Assembly (NCBI GenBank): GCA_026645575.1
Contig: JAPKMW010000034.1
Coordinates: 1 to 64,000, forward strand
Reading direction: 5' to 3'
DNA length: 64,000 nucleotides
DNA from: Caldilineaceae bacterium
GTDB taxonomy: Bacteria; Chloroflexota; Anaerolineae; Caldilineales; Caldilineaceae
This document shows, in pieces, positions 1-8,223 of this stretch. The position numbers were made by a program, and so were the translations under genes. The first letter of the stretch is position 1, and each line of letters starts with the position of its first letter. The notes under the pieces were generated by a model. That model was not told where the DNA came from and did no database searches. It worked only from the letters and a program-made list of their open reading frames with translations.

Positions 1-443
1 GTAGCGTAGTCCAGAGTCAGTCTATGCGCTTCTGGGTGTGTTGCGGTCTACTGATACTATAACCACAGAACGTTTGCTCTTGCACACCAGGTATGCATCT
101 ATCAGGCGCCATTGGAAGCTTGCCCCAATTATCAGGTTGATGTGCGACCGTCTGGGGCGTCTACAGCATAACAAGCAGTTGTGACAAAAGTATGACAAGT
201 GGAAGACAGAATTGTGTCCATTTGCCGACACTGGCGTCAGCTTCTCACGGCGATCACCCAACGACCGTACCCCCCGCTCTCACCAGCCGCTGCCCAAGTG
301 CTCGATGTTCATGCACCATTGACAGCTTTACCTTTCCAGCCGATTTTGACAGCAAGCTGTTAACGAAACTGCACCCATCCCGTGATAATCTAAGACAACT
401 TTCGTTTTCGTAATACTATCATGAAATTTACCAAACTGGGGGT
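1..443. other. Upstream region without recognisable gene
   Basis: I see no convincing coding sequence here; open frames on both strands have no family resemblance and no good ribosome binding site. The last 40 bases are AT-richer and contain TAATACTAT near 411, a plausible -10 for the CAP-domain gene at 444, but I find no good -35. Confidence 0.4.
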
Positions 444-1979
444 ATGGGTATGCAGAAGACCATCCGGCGCTTTCCCGCGTCTATCATACATCGTCGCTTG
501 TGGTTCGTGATGCTGGTGGTGGGGCTACCCCTCTTTATCCCCTTGCTGACCCTGCGGGCGGCGACGACCTTTACCGGCTGCGGTGGTGAGTATGTCGCGG
601 CAACCAATGCGCAAGCCGAAGCGCAAGTAGTTGAGCTGGTTAATATTGAGCGCGCCAAAGTCAGCCTTCCCCCTTACAAAGCCATTGACCAGTTGGCGGA
701 AGCAGCGCGCTATCACTCGGCGGATATGGCGCAAGATCGCTACCAGGATCACTATACCAAAGACCGTGATGCCACGGATCAGCTTGTAACAGTCTGCACC
801 TGGAACGAGCGGGTCAGAAAATATTACCCAGATTTTGACACGTTGACTGAAAATGTGGGCAGTGGCACCACCTCGCCCCAGGCGATTATGGATGCCTGGA
901 TGAAGAGTAGCGGTCACAAAGCCGCCATTTTGGGGAGCTACCGCGAGATCGGCGTCGGTTATTACAACAAGTATTGGACGCAAGATTTCACCACGCGCAA
1001 CGGCGTCTCCTTGCTCATTATCAATCGCGAGGCGCGCCAGACAACGACAACGGCGGTGTCACTCTATATCTACGGTGGCTGGACCGACATGCGGCTGCGC
1101 AATGACGGCGGAACGTGGGGCGACTGGCAACCCTTCCAAAATGATGTAGCCTGGACATTGAATAACGATGCCGGCGTGCGTCTGGTGGAAATGGAAGCCC
1201 GGAGCGGGCAGACGACGGTCACGATTAGTGACACCATTGAATTGGTCTTGGGCGGTGTAACGGCCACAACGACTGCCACGCGTACGCCAACGGCGACACG
1301 CACGCCAACTGCCACGCCAACCGCCGGTAACACGGTGATCCCGACGAGTACGCCAACCACAACATCTACCCCCACAACCGTAGCCGACTCGACTAGCACT
1401 CCCACCCCCACAGCCACGTCGATACCAGCCGTGGCAACCAGCACAGCAACACCGACACCGACAGCGACATTGGAAAGTACAACGCCGACACCAACCCCCA
1501 TTGTCACCTTGGTTGATCCCATTCTAGGGGGTAATCTCAGCTATAGCGACCAAGTCGCGAACCTTTTCACCTTTACGATTCCCGGCAACGCAGTTGATGA
1601 GGCCACCGAATTTATGTTGCAACCGGGCCGCGATCCGTTAGTGCCTAATAACTTCATGTTCGCCAGTCAAAGTTTCACGTTGGATGCCTTGACCAATGGC
1701 GTTGTGCTGGATGGCTTTGTGTTCAAACAGCCCGTGGCTGTGCGGATTAATTACCTTGCGGCAAATATCAATGGGGTGGATGAAAGCAGTTTATTGCTCA
1801 ACTATTACGACGAAGCGACCGGCGCTTGGGTCGATGCGGCTACGACCTGTACACCGGCGTCAATCTACACACGCAACCTGACAGAGAACTACTTTAGTGT
1901 CAACATCTGCCACCTGACCGAGTTCGCCATCTTTGGTAGACCCTTGCCCAAACTCTATCTACCACTGGTCAGACGGTAA
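444..1979 (+). CDS. Secreted CAP-domain (SCP/PR1-like) protein with Thr/Pro linker
   Basis: A 511-residue exported protein. A basic N-terminus and hydrophobic segment at about residues 19-40 form a signal peptide or anchor. Residues about 55-195 are a CAP domain: the HSADMA (His91), TENVGSG (Glu136) and SGHKAAIL (His158) motifs match the usual His/Glu cleft. A Thr/Pro linker of repeated ATRTPT-type units covers about 272-352, followed by a beta-rich domain of about 150 residues that ends in KLYLPLVRR, a tail I associate with secreted Chloroflexota proteins. Bacterial CAP proteins are extracellular and mostly of unknown activity. A second ATG two codons downstream is an equally good start. The gene stands alone, followed by an inverted repeat. 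Confidence 0.85.
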   Translation: MGMQKTIRRFPASIIHRRLWFVMLVVGLPLFIPLLTLRAATTFTGCGGEYVAATNAQAEAQVVELVNIERAKVSLPPYKAIDQLAEAARYHSADMAQDRYQDHYTKDRDATDQLVTVCTWNERVRKYYPDFDTLTENVGSGTTSPQAIMDAWMKSSGHKAAILGSYREIGVGYYNKYWTQDFTTRNGVSLLIINREARQTTTTAVSLYIYGGWTDMRLRNDGGTWGDWQPFQNDVAWTLNNDAGVRLVEMEARSGQTTVTISDTIELVLGGVTATTTATRTPTATRTPTATPTAGNTVIPTSTPTTTSTPTTVADSTSTPTPTATSIPAVATSTATPTPTATLESTTPTPTPIVTLVDPILGGNLSYSDQVANLFTFTIPGNAVDEATEFMLQPGRDPLVPNNFMFASQSFTLDALTNGVVLDGFVFKQPVAVRINYLAANINGVDESSLLLNYYDEATGAWVDAATTCTPASIYTRNLTENYFSVNICHLTEFAIFGRPLPKLYLPLVRR

Positions 1980-2062
1980 CAAGTCGGCTTTCGGTAATGC
2001 CGAGCCAGGCACGCCCGTGCCGATTCGGTTCCGTTTACCGCATCAATTGCCTAATGCTCATC

Positions 2063-2122
2063 ACACAGATAGGAAGAAGCGCTGTTCTCCTGGTTGAAAT
2101 CAGTGCTTCTTCCGATCTGTGT
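2063..2122 (+). terminator. Inverted repeat, probable terminator of the CAP gene
   Basis: Arms 2063-2084 and 2101-2122 pair at 20 of 22 positions with a 16-base loop. One of the two imperfections is a G-U pair when read on the plus strand, which suits transcription from the CAP gene. It lacks a strong T run, so it may equally act as a 3' stabiliser between the two convergent genes. Confidence 0.5.
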
Positions 2123-2139
2123 AAACTTGTCAATGCGGA

Positions 2140-2940
2140 TTAATCGACCAGCTTTTCCGGTTGCACGGCCTTTTTGGGGCGACCGCCTTTGTTCTTGGGC
2201 GGCGGGAAGATTTCGGAGGCGGCCATTGCCGCGCCGACAATGCCCGCTTCGTTGAGTAACTGCGCTGGTTGCAGTTCGGCGCGCACGGTCAGATGGGGCG
2301 CAAATTTATCAAACTTCTTGCTAACGCCGCCGCCGATGATAAAGAGATCAGGGGAGAAGAGAAATTCCATCTCGTGCAGGAACTCGTCCACCCGTTTGGC
2401 CCACTGTTTCCAGTTGAGATCCTTTTCGGTTCGGATGCGGGCCGCGGCGCGATGTTCGGCGTCCTTACCCCGAATCTTCATGTGACCAAATTCGGTGTTG
2501 GGCAGCAATTGGCCATTGATAAAGATCGCACTGCCAATGCCGGTGCCAAAGGTGAGCATGATCACCACCCCTTTGCGATCGCGTCCGGCGCCAAAGCGCA
2601 TCTCGGCCACACCGGCGGCGTCAGCGTCGTTGAGGACATGAACCGGACAGCCGGTTGTCTCCTGAAAGATCGTTTCGCCATTTGTGCCGATCCAGCTCTT
2701 ATCCACATTGGCGGCGGTCATAATCACGCCATGTTGCACCACCGCCGGGAAGGTGCAGCCGATCGGCCCCTGATAGCCATAATGACGCGCTAATTCCGCC
2801 ACCACTTCCGCCACTGCCGCCGGGGTCGAAGGATTGGGGGTGTCAATCCGATGACGATCCGTGCTCATCTCCCCGGTTTTTACATCCACAATGGCCCCTT
2901 TGATGCCACTGCCACCGATGTCAATGCCTAAAATGTTCAC
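2140..2940 (-). CDS. ppgK: Polyphosphate glucokinase (ROK family)
   Basis: ROK-family sugar kinase that phosphorylates glucose to glucose 6-phosphate, probably with polyphosphate as well as ATP. The N-terminal phosphate-binding motif [12 protein letters not shown], the DADAAGVAE motif and the TFGTGIGSA motif are in the expected order, and the length (266 residues) fits polyphosphate glucokinases, which are shorter than typical ROK repressors and lack a DNA-binding N-terminus. I prefer the GTG at 2940 because a GAGGAG Shine-Dalgarno lies 8 bases upstream; a GTG two codons earlier is only 2 bases from it. The C-terminus has a short basic [12 protein letters not shown] tail. It is a single gene, convergent with the CAP gene. 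Assignment to the polyphosphate-using subfamily rests on overall resemblance only. Confidence 0.85.
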   Translation of the reverse strand: MNILGIDIGGSGIKGAIVDVKTGEMSTDRHRIDTPNPSTPAAVAEVVAELARHYGYQGPIGCTFPAVVQHGVIMTAANVDKSWIGTNGETIFQETTGCPVHVLNDADAAGVAEMRFGAGRDRKGVVIMLTFGTGIGSAIFINGQLLPNTEFGHMKIRGKDAEHRAAARIRTEKDLNWKQWAKRVDEFLHEMEFLFSPDLFIIGGGVSKKFDKFAPHLTVRAELQPAQLLNEAGIVGAAMAASEIFPPPKNKGGRPKKAVQPEKLVD

Positions 2941-3035
2941 ACCCACTGCTCCTCAAAATTTGCTGTGATTGGTTGGGAATATTGAAATTGGCTACAGTGT
3001 ACAACTGCCCTGGTGCTTCTGCAAGTTGTCGCGAG

Positions 3036-3075
3036 GTCGCGAGGTCGCTTCGTCCGGACGAAGCGACCTCGCGAC
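3036..3075. repeat. Perfect 40-bp palindrome
   Basis: Two 20-base arms meet with no spacer (3036-3055 and 3056-3075), centred on GTCCGGAC and built from GCGAGGTCGC-type words. It lies just downstream of the TetR-like remnant and upstream of ppgK. No T run follows. It resembles the other long perfect palindromes of this window in architecture but not in sequence. Confidence 0.8.
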
Positions 3076-3126
3076 AAATTTCCCATTAGCGGCATTGTGT
3101 CACCGGGCGTCACGAAGTGTTTGGGG

Positions 3127-3255
3127 CTAGGCGACCAACGCTGCCAGCACCCGTTCCAGATGAAAGGTGATGGTCTGCTCTTGCACTTGCGGGTCGGTGT
3201 GGTCGGGGGGAAATTGTCCTTCCACGAGCAGGGGCGCCAGCCCATGCCTAAGCCT
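3127..3255 (-). pseudogene. C-terminal remnant of a TetR-family regulator
   Basis: Reading leftward from about 3255 to a TAG at 3127-3129, an open stretch of about 42 codons has no start. Its translation contains LAPLLVEGQFPPD and TFHLERVLAALVA, the pattern of the C-terminal ligand domain of TetR-type repressors. Everything upstream, including the helix-turn-helix, is missing. The break coincides with the break of the plus-strand epimerase remnant, so both look cut by one deletion. Family assignment is tentative because so little remains. Confidence 0.5.
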
Positions 3256-3553
3256 GGCCAGCATCAACCAACTGCTTGCCAAGCTCAGCAAAGTGCCGGC
3301 GCCCCGCCTTCATATCCCCTATCCGGCAGCGCTATTGCTGGCCTGGCTTGCAGAAACCATGGCGCGGCTACGTGGGACAGAGACTTTAATCACCATGAAT
3401 GGCATCCGCACGATGAAAAATGGCCATCATGTTTCCGCCGCCAAAGCCAAGCGGGACCTGGGCTTCCAGCCGCGTCCCGTTGAAGAGACGTTGCTTGATA
3501 CCATCAACTGGTATCGTCAATTTCAACTGGAAAAAGTAGGCCAGGCGCTATGA
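3254..3553 (+). pseudogene. C-terminal remnant of an NAD-dependent sugar epimerase (HpnA-like)
   Basis: About 99 codons whose translation (LAKLSKVPAPRLHIPYPAAL, then HVSAAKAKRDLGFQPRP and a final INWYRQF) matches the C-terminal quarter of extended short-chain dehydrogenases of the hopanoid-associated sugar epimerase / dihydroflavonol reductase type. The Rossmann nucleotide-binding half and the catalytic YxxxK are absent. The homology begins exactly where the TetR-like remnant on the other strand ends. The open frame extends slightly upstream without homology and has no ribosome binding site. Probably non-functional. Confidence 0.7.
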
Positions 3554-3578
3554 CAAATCGGCCAGCCAGCGGTATAAT
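3550..3578 (+). promoter_or_regulatory. Promoter of dinB (leaderless transcript)
   Basis: ATGACA (3550-3555) and TATAAT (3573-3578) are separated by exactly 17 bases, a near-consensus sigma-70 promoter. The start codon of dinB is only 8 bases beyond the -10, so the transcript should begin at or next to the ATG. The -35 overlaps the stop codon of the epimerase remnant. I see no obvious SOS operator. Confidence 0.75.
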
Positions 3579-3586
3579 AAGGCGCC

Positions 3587-4777
3587 ATGAACAGCAGCCG
3601 CAAGATCATCCATCTCGATCTCGATGCCTTTTATTGCGCCGTGGAAGAGCAGCGCGAGCCGAAGCTGCGCGGCAAGCCCTTTGCCGTCGGTGGTCGGCCC
3701 GAAGAACGGGGCGTCGTCGCCTCCTGCTCCTACCCGGCGCGTCAGTTTGGCGTGCGGTCGGCCATGCCCATGAGTCAGGCGCTGAAGCTTTGCCCGGCGT
3801 TGTTGATTGTGCCGGCGCATCATCGCACCTACGGCAAGGTTTCGCAACAGGTGATGGAGCGGCTGCATGCCTTGACACCACTGGTCGAACAACTTTCCAT
3901 TGACGAAGCTTTCCTGGATGTCACCCCACAAGCTGAACCGGCGGAGCAGATCGCCCGTCAGTTGCAAGGTACAATCCGCAAAGAGTTGAATCTGCCCTGT
4001 TCGCTGGGCGTGGCGACTAACAAACTGGTGGCGAAGATTGCCAACAATGTGGGCAAAGCCGCGGCCCGCAGTGGCGCGCCCCCCAACGCCATCACTGTTG
4101 TGCCGCCGGGGCATGAAGCTGAGTTTTTAGCGCCTTTGCCCTGTGAGGAGTTGTGGGGCGTCGGCCCCAAAACAGCGACCCGTCTGCGTGAACTGGGTAT
4201 GACCACCATCGGCGACATTGCTCGCTGGCCGGAGACAGAGTTGGAAAGCCGCTTTGGCAAGAATGGCCGCGACCTGTCACACCACGCCAAAGGACTTGAC
4301 CACCGCCTGGTCGAACCCCACCGGGAATCGAAGTCGATCAGCCAGGAGACCACCTTTACCCGTGATGTCCGGGACGGCGACCAGTTGCGGCGGGTGCTGG
4401 CGGAACAAGCCGAAGGAGTGAGCAAGGAGCTAAAACATAAACGGCTCACGGCCACAACGGTGAAACTCAAACTGCGCTGGAGCGACTTTACCACCCTCAG
4501 CCGCCAGACGAGCTTTCCCCAGCCACTGGATGATGGTGAGCAGATCCGGTTGGCGGCGGTGCGCCTCTTTGACCAGGAGTGGCAGGGCCAACTAGTGCGG
4601 CTCATCGGCGTTGGCGTCACCGGCTTGAGCAATGCCGCCCGCCAGTTGTCGCTCTGGGATGCGCCCAATGAAAAGGAAGAACGGCTCTGGCAGGCATTAG
4701 AAACCCTGCGCAAGCGCTTTGGCGACCAGGCAATCCAGTTGGGCAAAGCGTTGAGCGATCGCGATCATGCTGAATGA
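3587..4777 (+). CDS. dinB: DNA polymerase IV (Y-family translesion polymerase)
   Basis: Y-family polymerase of 396 residues that copies damaged templates. The palm motifs are intact: HLDLDAFYCAVE near residues 9-20 (metal-binding Asp11), YPARQFGVRSAMP at 49-61, and LSIDEAFLDV at 103-112 with the catalytic Asp106/Glu107. A helix-hairpin-helix segment (LWGVGPKTATRLRELG) and a little-finger domain follow. QLSLWD near residue 354 looks like a beta-clamp-binding peptide. There is no Shine-Dalgarno in front of the ATG, in keeping with a leaderless message from the promoter 8 bases upstream. The length is normal for the family. Confidence 0.95.
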   Translation: MNSSRKIIHLDLDAFYCAVEEQREPKLRGKPFAVGGRPEERGVVASCSYPARQFGVRSAMPMSQALKLCPALLIVPAHHRTYGKVSQQVMERLHALTPLVEQLSIDEAFLDVTPQAEPAEQIARQLQGTIRKELNLPCSLGVATNKLVAKIANNVGKAAARSGAPPNAITVVPPGHEAEFLAPLPCEELWGVGPKTATRLRELGMTTIGDIARWPETELESRFGKNGRDLSHHAKGLDHRLVEPHRESKSISQETTFTRDVRDGDQLRRVLAEQAEGVSKELKHKRLTATTVKLKLRWSDFTTLSRQTSFPQPLDDGEQIRLAAVRLFDQEWQGQLVRLIGVGVTGLSNAARQLSLWDAPNEKEERLWQALETLRKRFGDQAIQLGKALSDRDHAE

Positions 4778-4836
4778 GTGGCTCGATGCTGTCAAACCCC
4801 TTGCACCACAATTTCGTAATGACCAACCCCGCTCGT

Positions 4837-4885
4837 AGTCGCGCCTAAAAGGCAACCGGTGACCGGTTGCCTTTTAGGCGCGACT
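4837..4885. repeat. Perfect 24-bp inverted repeat between convergent genes
   Basis: Arms 4837-4860 and 4862-4885 are perfect reverse complements with one base between them, running from AGTCGCGCC to GGCGCGACT. It sits between dinB (plus) and the SelA-like gene (minus) and could end transcription from both sides, although no T run follows. It is one of several long palindromes of similar size but different sequence in the window. Confidence 0.8.
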
Positions 4886-5029
4886 GCGAGTGGTTAGGCA
4901 TCTTCAAACAAATAGCTATCCAGTACGGGCATGAGGTTGGGCGGGCAGAACGGTCATTTTGTCGCAACGTGATCTTCCGCCCAACCTCGTGCCCCTACGA
5001 CTCTGGATACTTTATTCTTTGAATGCGCC

Positions 5030-6220
5030 TTAGGCGTTTGATAGGTGTACAATTTCTTTAACGCGCTTGACGATCCGCGCGTCGTCGCCGGCTTGTAAGC
5101 CAAAGGGGTGGATCACCACTGCGCCTTGCGCCAATTCGCGTTCTAGCGGATGGATTGAAGGATCACCCGTTTTCAGCGCCCAGATAAACTCATAGCCGGT
5201 CATGCCCAGCGCTTTTTCATCAATGGCAATGCGGGCCAGCGGTAGCATTCGCCCTTCGACCGGCGGCAGCACTTCGGCGCGAACATGGGGCAGGCCGGCC
5301 AGCCCCGTGACAATGTTCTGCACCTGCTGCGCACAGCGCGCCCGTTCGGCGGCATGATCGCGCTCCACATAGAGGCGTAGAGCAGTAATCAACCCGACAA
5401 TCTCTTCCTTGCCGGCTTTGTACCCCCGACCAATGCCCTGACGCGGCATAAAGGGCATTCGCGCCACGCCTAGTAGTTCGCGTGGCGCGGTCCATACCGC
5501 TTGCACTGCATCCATATCCAGGTGTTGCCAGGCAATGGCGGCGATCAGATCACGTCGCCCAGCCACAAAGCCCGACGCTTGCGGGCCGCGCACGTATTTG
5601 CCGCCGCTATAAGCCACCAGATCGGCCCCCTGGGCGATAAAGTTACGCAAGTTGTCTGGGTTATCCAGCTTTCCGGCGCCATCGACAACGACCGGAATGC
5701 CATGTCGTCGCCCAACCGCAACCGTATCAGCCAGCGTGATCTTCCCATTGGGCCAGGGCAAATGAAGAATGGCGACGGTCTGGTCAGTAATGGCGGCGGC
5801 AATTTCTTCTGGACGACACAATGTCTCTGTCCCCACCTCGACAATGTGACCGCCGGCGGCTTCCACGGCGTGGTCATAGTGGTTGCGATGGGCCTTGGCC
5901 ATGATCACCTGATTGGGCATTCCGTCGGTGTGGGGCAGGCGATCCATCTTGGCTGGGTCAAGGCCGGTGAGACAGGCGGCAATCGACAGCACTAGGCCCG
6001 CTTGGGCGCCAGAGGTGATATAGCCTGCTTCGGCGCCGGTCAGTTCGGCAATCACCTTGCCGGCTTGGTATTGCAATTCTTCAATGCAGACAAAGTGTTG
6101 CGACGCCTCAACCATCGCCTGCACCACTTCCGGCGGCATGAGCGACCCACTGAGTCGCGTAAAGGTGCCAATGGCGTTGATCACAGGGCGCACTCCTAAG
6201 GATTCATACACAGTGGACAT
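5030..6220 (-). CDS. SelA-like PLP-dependent enzyme (aminotransferase/lyase fold)
   Basis: A fold-type I pyridoxal-phosphate enzyme related to selenocysteine synthase SelA and to D-glucosaminate-6-phosphate ammonia-lyase. VRPVINAIGTFTRLSGSLMP near the N-terminus is typical of this branch, and the PLP lysine is in the motif LVAYSGGKYVRGPQASG in the middle of the protein. At about 396 residues it lacks the N-terminal region of true SelA, and I see no selenoprotein signals nearby, so a role in catabolism of an amino sugar or hydroxy-amino acid is more likely than selenocysteine synthesis. I chose the ATG at 6220 because AGGAG lies 8 bases upstream; a 16-codon upstream extension runs through an intergenic hairpin. 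It follows the dimethylformamidase-like gene on the same strand, probably as one operon. Confidence 0.75.
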   Translation of the reverse strand: MSTVYESLGVRPVINAIGTFTRLSGSLMPPEVVQAMVEASQHFVCIEELQYQAGKVIAELTGAEAGYITSGAQAGLVLSIAACLTGLDPAKMDRLPHTDGMPNQVIMAKAHRNHYDHAVEAAGGHIVEVGTETLCRPEEIAAAITDQTVAILHLPWPNGKITLADTVAVGRRHGIPVVVDGAGKLDNPDNLRNFIAQGADLVAYSGGKYVRGPQASGFVAGRRDLIAAIAWQHLDMDAVQAVWTAPRELLGVARMPFMPRQGIGRGYKAGKEEIVGLITALRLYVERDHAAERARCAQQVQNIVTGLAGLPHVRAEVLPPVEGRMLPLARIAIDEKALGMTGYEFIWALKTGDPSIHPLERELAQGAVVIHPFGLQAGDDARIVKRVKEIVHLSNA

Positions 6221-6247
6221 AGGCAATTCTCCTGCTGGAAAAATAGT

Positions 6248-6315
6248 AACCACAAAGACATAAAGCACGCGAAGAAATTCTTGAAAGACTTCGTGTGCTT
6301 TGTGTCTTTGTGGTT
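6248..6315. repeat. Intergenic hairpin of CACAAAGACA-type words
   Basis: The left side begins AACCACAAAGACA (6248) and the right side ends TGTCTTTGTGGTT (6315). The arms pair almost fully around a short loop. It fills most of the 105-bp gap between the dimethylformamidase-like gene and the SelA-like gene and is a member of the short-word hairpin class seen between many genes here. Confidence 0.75.
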
Positions 6316-6325
6316 CATTGGCTTG

Positions 6326-7912
6326 TTACCGCAAAAAGCGCGCCAGCACATTGGCTGTGATCTGCGCTACCTTCTCATCGACCAGGATCGAACTCACCCA
6401 GGTGATCGACCCTACGGAAAAGACTTCGCCGCCGCTAGCCGTGTCATAGTAGACCATGTGACCGCCCCCCTCGTTCGGGTTCATGCCCTTGGCCAACAGA
6501 TGAACCTGCTTGGGTGACGAAGGGGAAATCTTGTCGGTCTCATGGCCGGAGGCGCCGCCCGGTACTCGTTCATGGAGACTGGCAGCGCCAAAGCTGTCGC
6601 CATTTTTCAGCCGTGTGCCGGCAAAGACCCAGTGGTTTTCATCGATAACCTGGTAGGGCGCCGCGGTCATGATGCCCTTTTCATCGTAAACAATGCCCAG
6701 CAGATTAGCTTCCGATTCACCGACGCGGGCATGAAAGCGGCTTTCCAATGTTGGGTTCTTGGGCCAGACACGGGCGTTGGCGTTTTGATAGATGACCGTG
6801 TATTGATCGACAAATTCCACCTCGGCGTTGATGCCGTTGCCACCCAGGTATAGCAGCTTGCCGCCCCGTTCTTGCACCCACGCTTTTAGCGTAAAATACA
6901 TCTGTTTTGACCAATATTCGGGGTGGGTGCTGATGACCAACACCTTGTAGTCGTCCAATTTCAAGACGCCGGAATGCAACTGGGTTTCGGCGTACAGGTC
7001 ATAGGCAAAACCTTCCCGTTCCAACCAGCCCAGGAAGCGCCATTCTGCCGGCGCAATGTGATTGGGTGCGCGGCCGGCAATCGGGTCGGTGATCTGCGTG
7101 GCTTCGGGGATGTTGTTGATTGCTTCCGGGCGGTCGAAGGAGAGCGGGTCGTAGGTGTCTGAATCATAGCTGATATTGTCGGGGTCGGTATAGCGCTTGA
7201 GATCCATGCGTGCGTTGACGGTGGGCCGTTCCGGCAAGCGATCAGGGTTGATATAATTGCTACGACCGCCAAAGCTGTTATAGGCATTCCAGGTCATGTT
7301 GGAGGCCAGCACCGCCAATTTGGCCGTCGGCTCTGCTGGGGCGACAATCCACGGACAGGCAAAAAAGCGCCCTGACGGCGTCTTCGCATGGAGATAGTAG
7401 AGACCGGAGCGGGCCGGCGCAGTGATATATTGCAAGTGGTGGGGGCTGGTGTAGCCAAATTTGTTCCACTGCACGCCGGTTTGGGTGTAGTCGCCGTCGG
7501 GGGTGATCTGCATGGTGGCACGCGGGCCATGTTCGTCGTACCAACCGATCAGGCGAATAAATTCCTTCTGCCAGCCATAACGCCACAGTTCCAACTTGTA
7601 CTCTTCCACGGCATGGACACGAAACTCGGCCCGTTCCCCGGCGCGCACCCACTTGGGCCACATGTAACTCAACAGGCCATCGGGCAACAGACGAAAGTGA
7701 TGGGGAATGCCCGGTTGCACGGTCATTTCGACGCTCTTCTGACCATAGCCCGGTTTGTAAAGGGTCACACGATAGGGTCCCGGCGCCAAATTGGCATAGA
7801 CCGCGCCGGTCGCGCGCGACCGGGCTTCGACCGAGTCGCCGTCCCGTTCAAATTCGAGCAACGTATCCGGCACGGCGACATACCGTTCATCGCTGACGTA
7901 GCCTATGAGCAT
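6326..7912 (-). CDS. N,N-dimethylformamidase beta-subunit-like protein
   Basis: A 528-residue protein resembling the large (beta) subunit of N,N-dimethylformamidase. An N-terminal beta-sandwich of about 110 residues is followed by a beta-rich stretch (WPKWVRAGERAEFRVH) and then a Rossmann-like region with TWNAYNSFGGRSNY and STHPEYWSKQMYFTLKAWV, which are typical of the family. The C-terminus keeps the GEVFSVGSITWVSSI pattern. In characterised enzymes this subunit holds the iron site for amide hydrolysis, but many homologues in environmental bacteria are uncharacterised and may act on other amides or as glutamine-amidotransferase-like proteins. No small alpha subunit is encoded next to it, so the substrate is unknown. 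It is the first gene of a probable two-gene operon with the SelA-like enzyme. Confidence 0.65.
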   Translation of the reverse strand: MLIGYVSDERYVAVPDTLLEFERDGDSVEARSRATGAVYANLAPGPYRVTLYKPGYGQKSVEMTVQPGIPHHFRLLPDGLLSYMWPKWVRAGERAEFRVHAVEEYKLELWRYGWQKEFIRLIGWYDEHGPRATMQITPDGDYTQTGVQWNKFGYTSPHHLQYITAPARSGLYYLHAKTPSGRFFACPWIVAPAEPTAKLAVLASNMTWNAYNSFGGRSNYINPDRLPERPTVNARMDLKRYTDPDNISYDSDTYDPLSFDRPEAINNIPEATQITDPIAGRAPNHIAPAEWRFLGWLEREGFAYDLYAETQLHSGVLKLDDYKVLVISTHPEYWSKQMYFTLKAWVQERGGKLLYLGGNGINAEVEFVDQYTVIYQNANARVWPKNPTLESRFHARVGESEANLLGIVYDEKGIMTAAPYQVIDENHWVFAGTRLKNGDSFGAASLHERVPGGASGHETDKISPSSPKQVHLLAKGMNPNEGGGHMVYYDTASGGEVFSVGSITWVSSILVDEKVAQITANVLARFLR

Positions 7913-7980
7913 AGATGTTTCTCCTTCTGCGTTGGTTTGTGCTTTGTTTCGTTAGTTTAATACTACCTCTTATCGCAGGG

Positions 7981-8009
7981 AGTATAGCACAGGTGCGCCA
8001 ACAACTTAA
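7981..8009 (-). promoter_or_regulatory. -10-like element upstream of the dimethylformamidase-like gene
   Basis: On the minus strand TATACT occupies 7981-7986, preceded by G-C; the hexamer 17 bases upstream (TTAAGT, 8004-8009) is a poor -35. It is placed about 70 bases before the start codon. Confidence 0.4.
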
Positions 8010-8144
8010 ACAAGCGAGAATTCGCCTTCCTCTTTGACCTGGGCGACAACGCAGTCGCGATGTTGGATACGATCAGCTAGAGATGCGGATTCAGGTAGCG
8101 CCGATCATTGTTCCAGCGCTTGGTGATTTTGGTGGGGTATAGGG

Positions 8145-8150
8145 TATAAT
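8145..8150 (+). promoter_or_regulatory. TATAAT element upstream of the membrane-protein cluster
   Basis: A perfect TATAAT at 8145-8150, about 75 bases before the ATG at 8224; the upstream TTGGTG at 8120-8125 is a weak -35 at 19 bases. It probably drives the three-gene membrane cluster. The rest of the 310-bp divergent gap (7913-8223) shows no gene. Confidence 0.5.
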
Positions 8151-8223
8151 GGCACTAAGGCAACCTACCCATTGCCGGCTACCGCACCGAATTCCACCCA
8201 TGCACTTCCCGAAGGAGAGGCCG

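Noticed and set aside
1070..1522. 150-codon minus-strand frame rich in Val/Gly
   Set aside because: Antisense of the Thr/Pro linker of the CAP protein; the repeat structure explains it.
3036..4885. Insertion sequence ends
   Set aside because: Each palindrome has a different sequence, there is no transposase, and no target-site duplication is visible.
5030..6220. True selenocysteine synthase
   Set aside because: No tRNA-Sec, selB or in-frame UGA selenoprotein is visible, and the N-terminal SelA region is missing.
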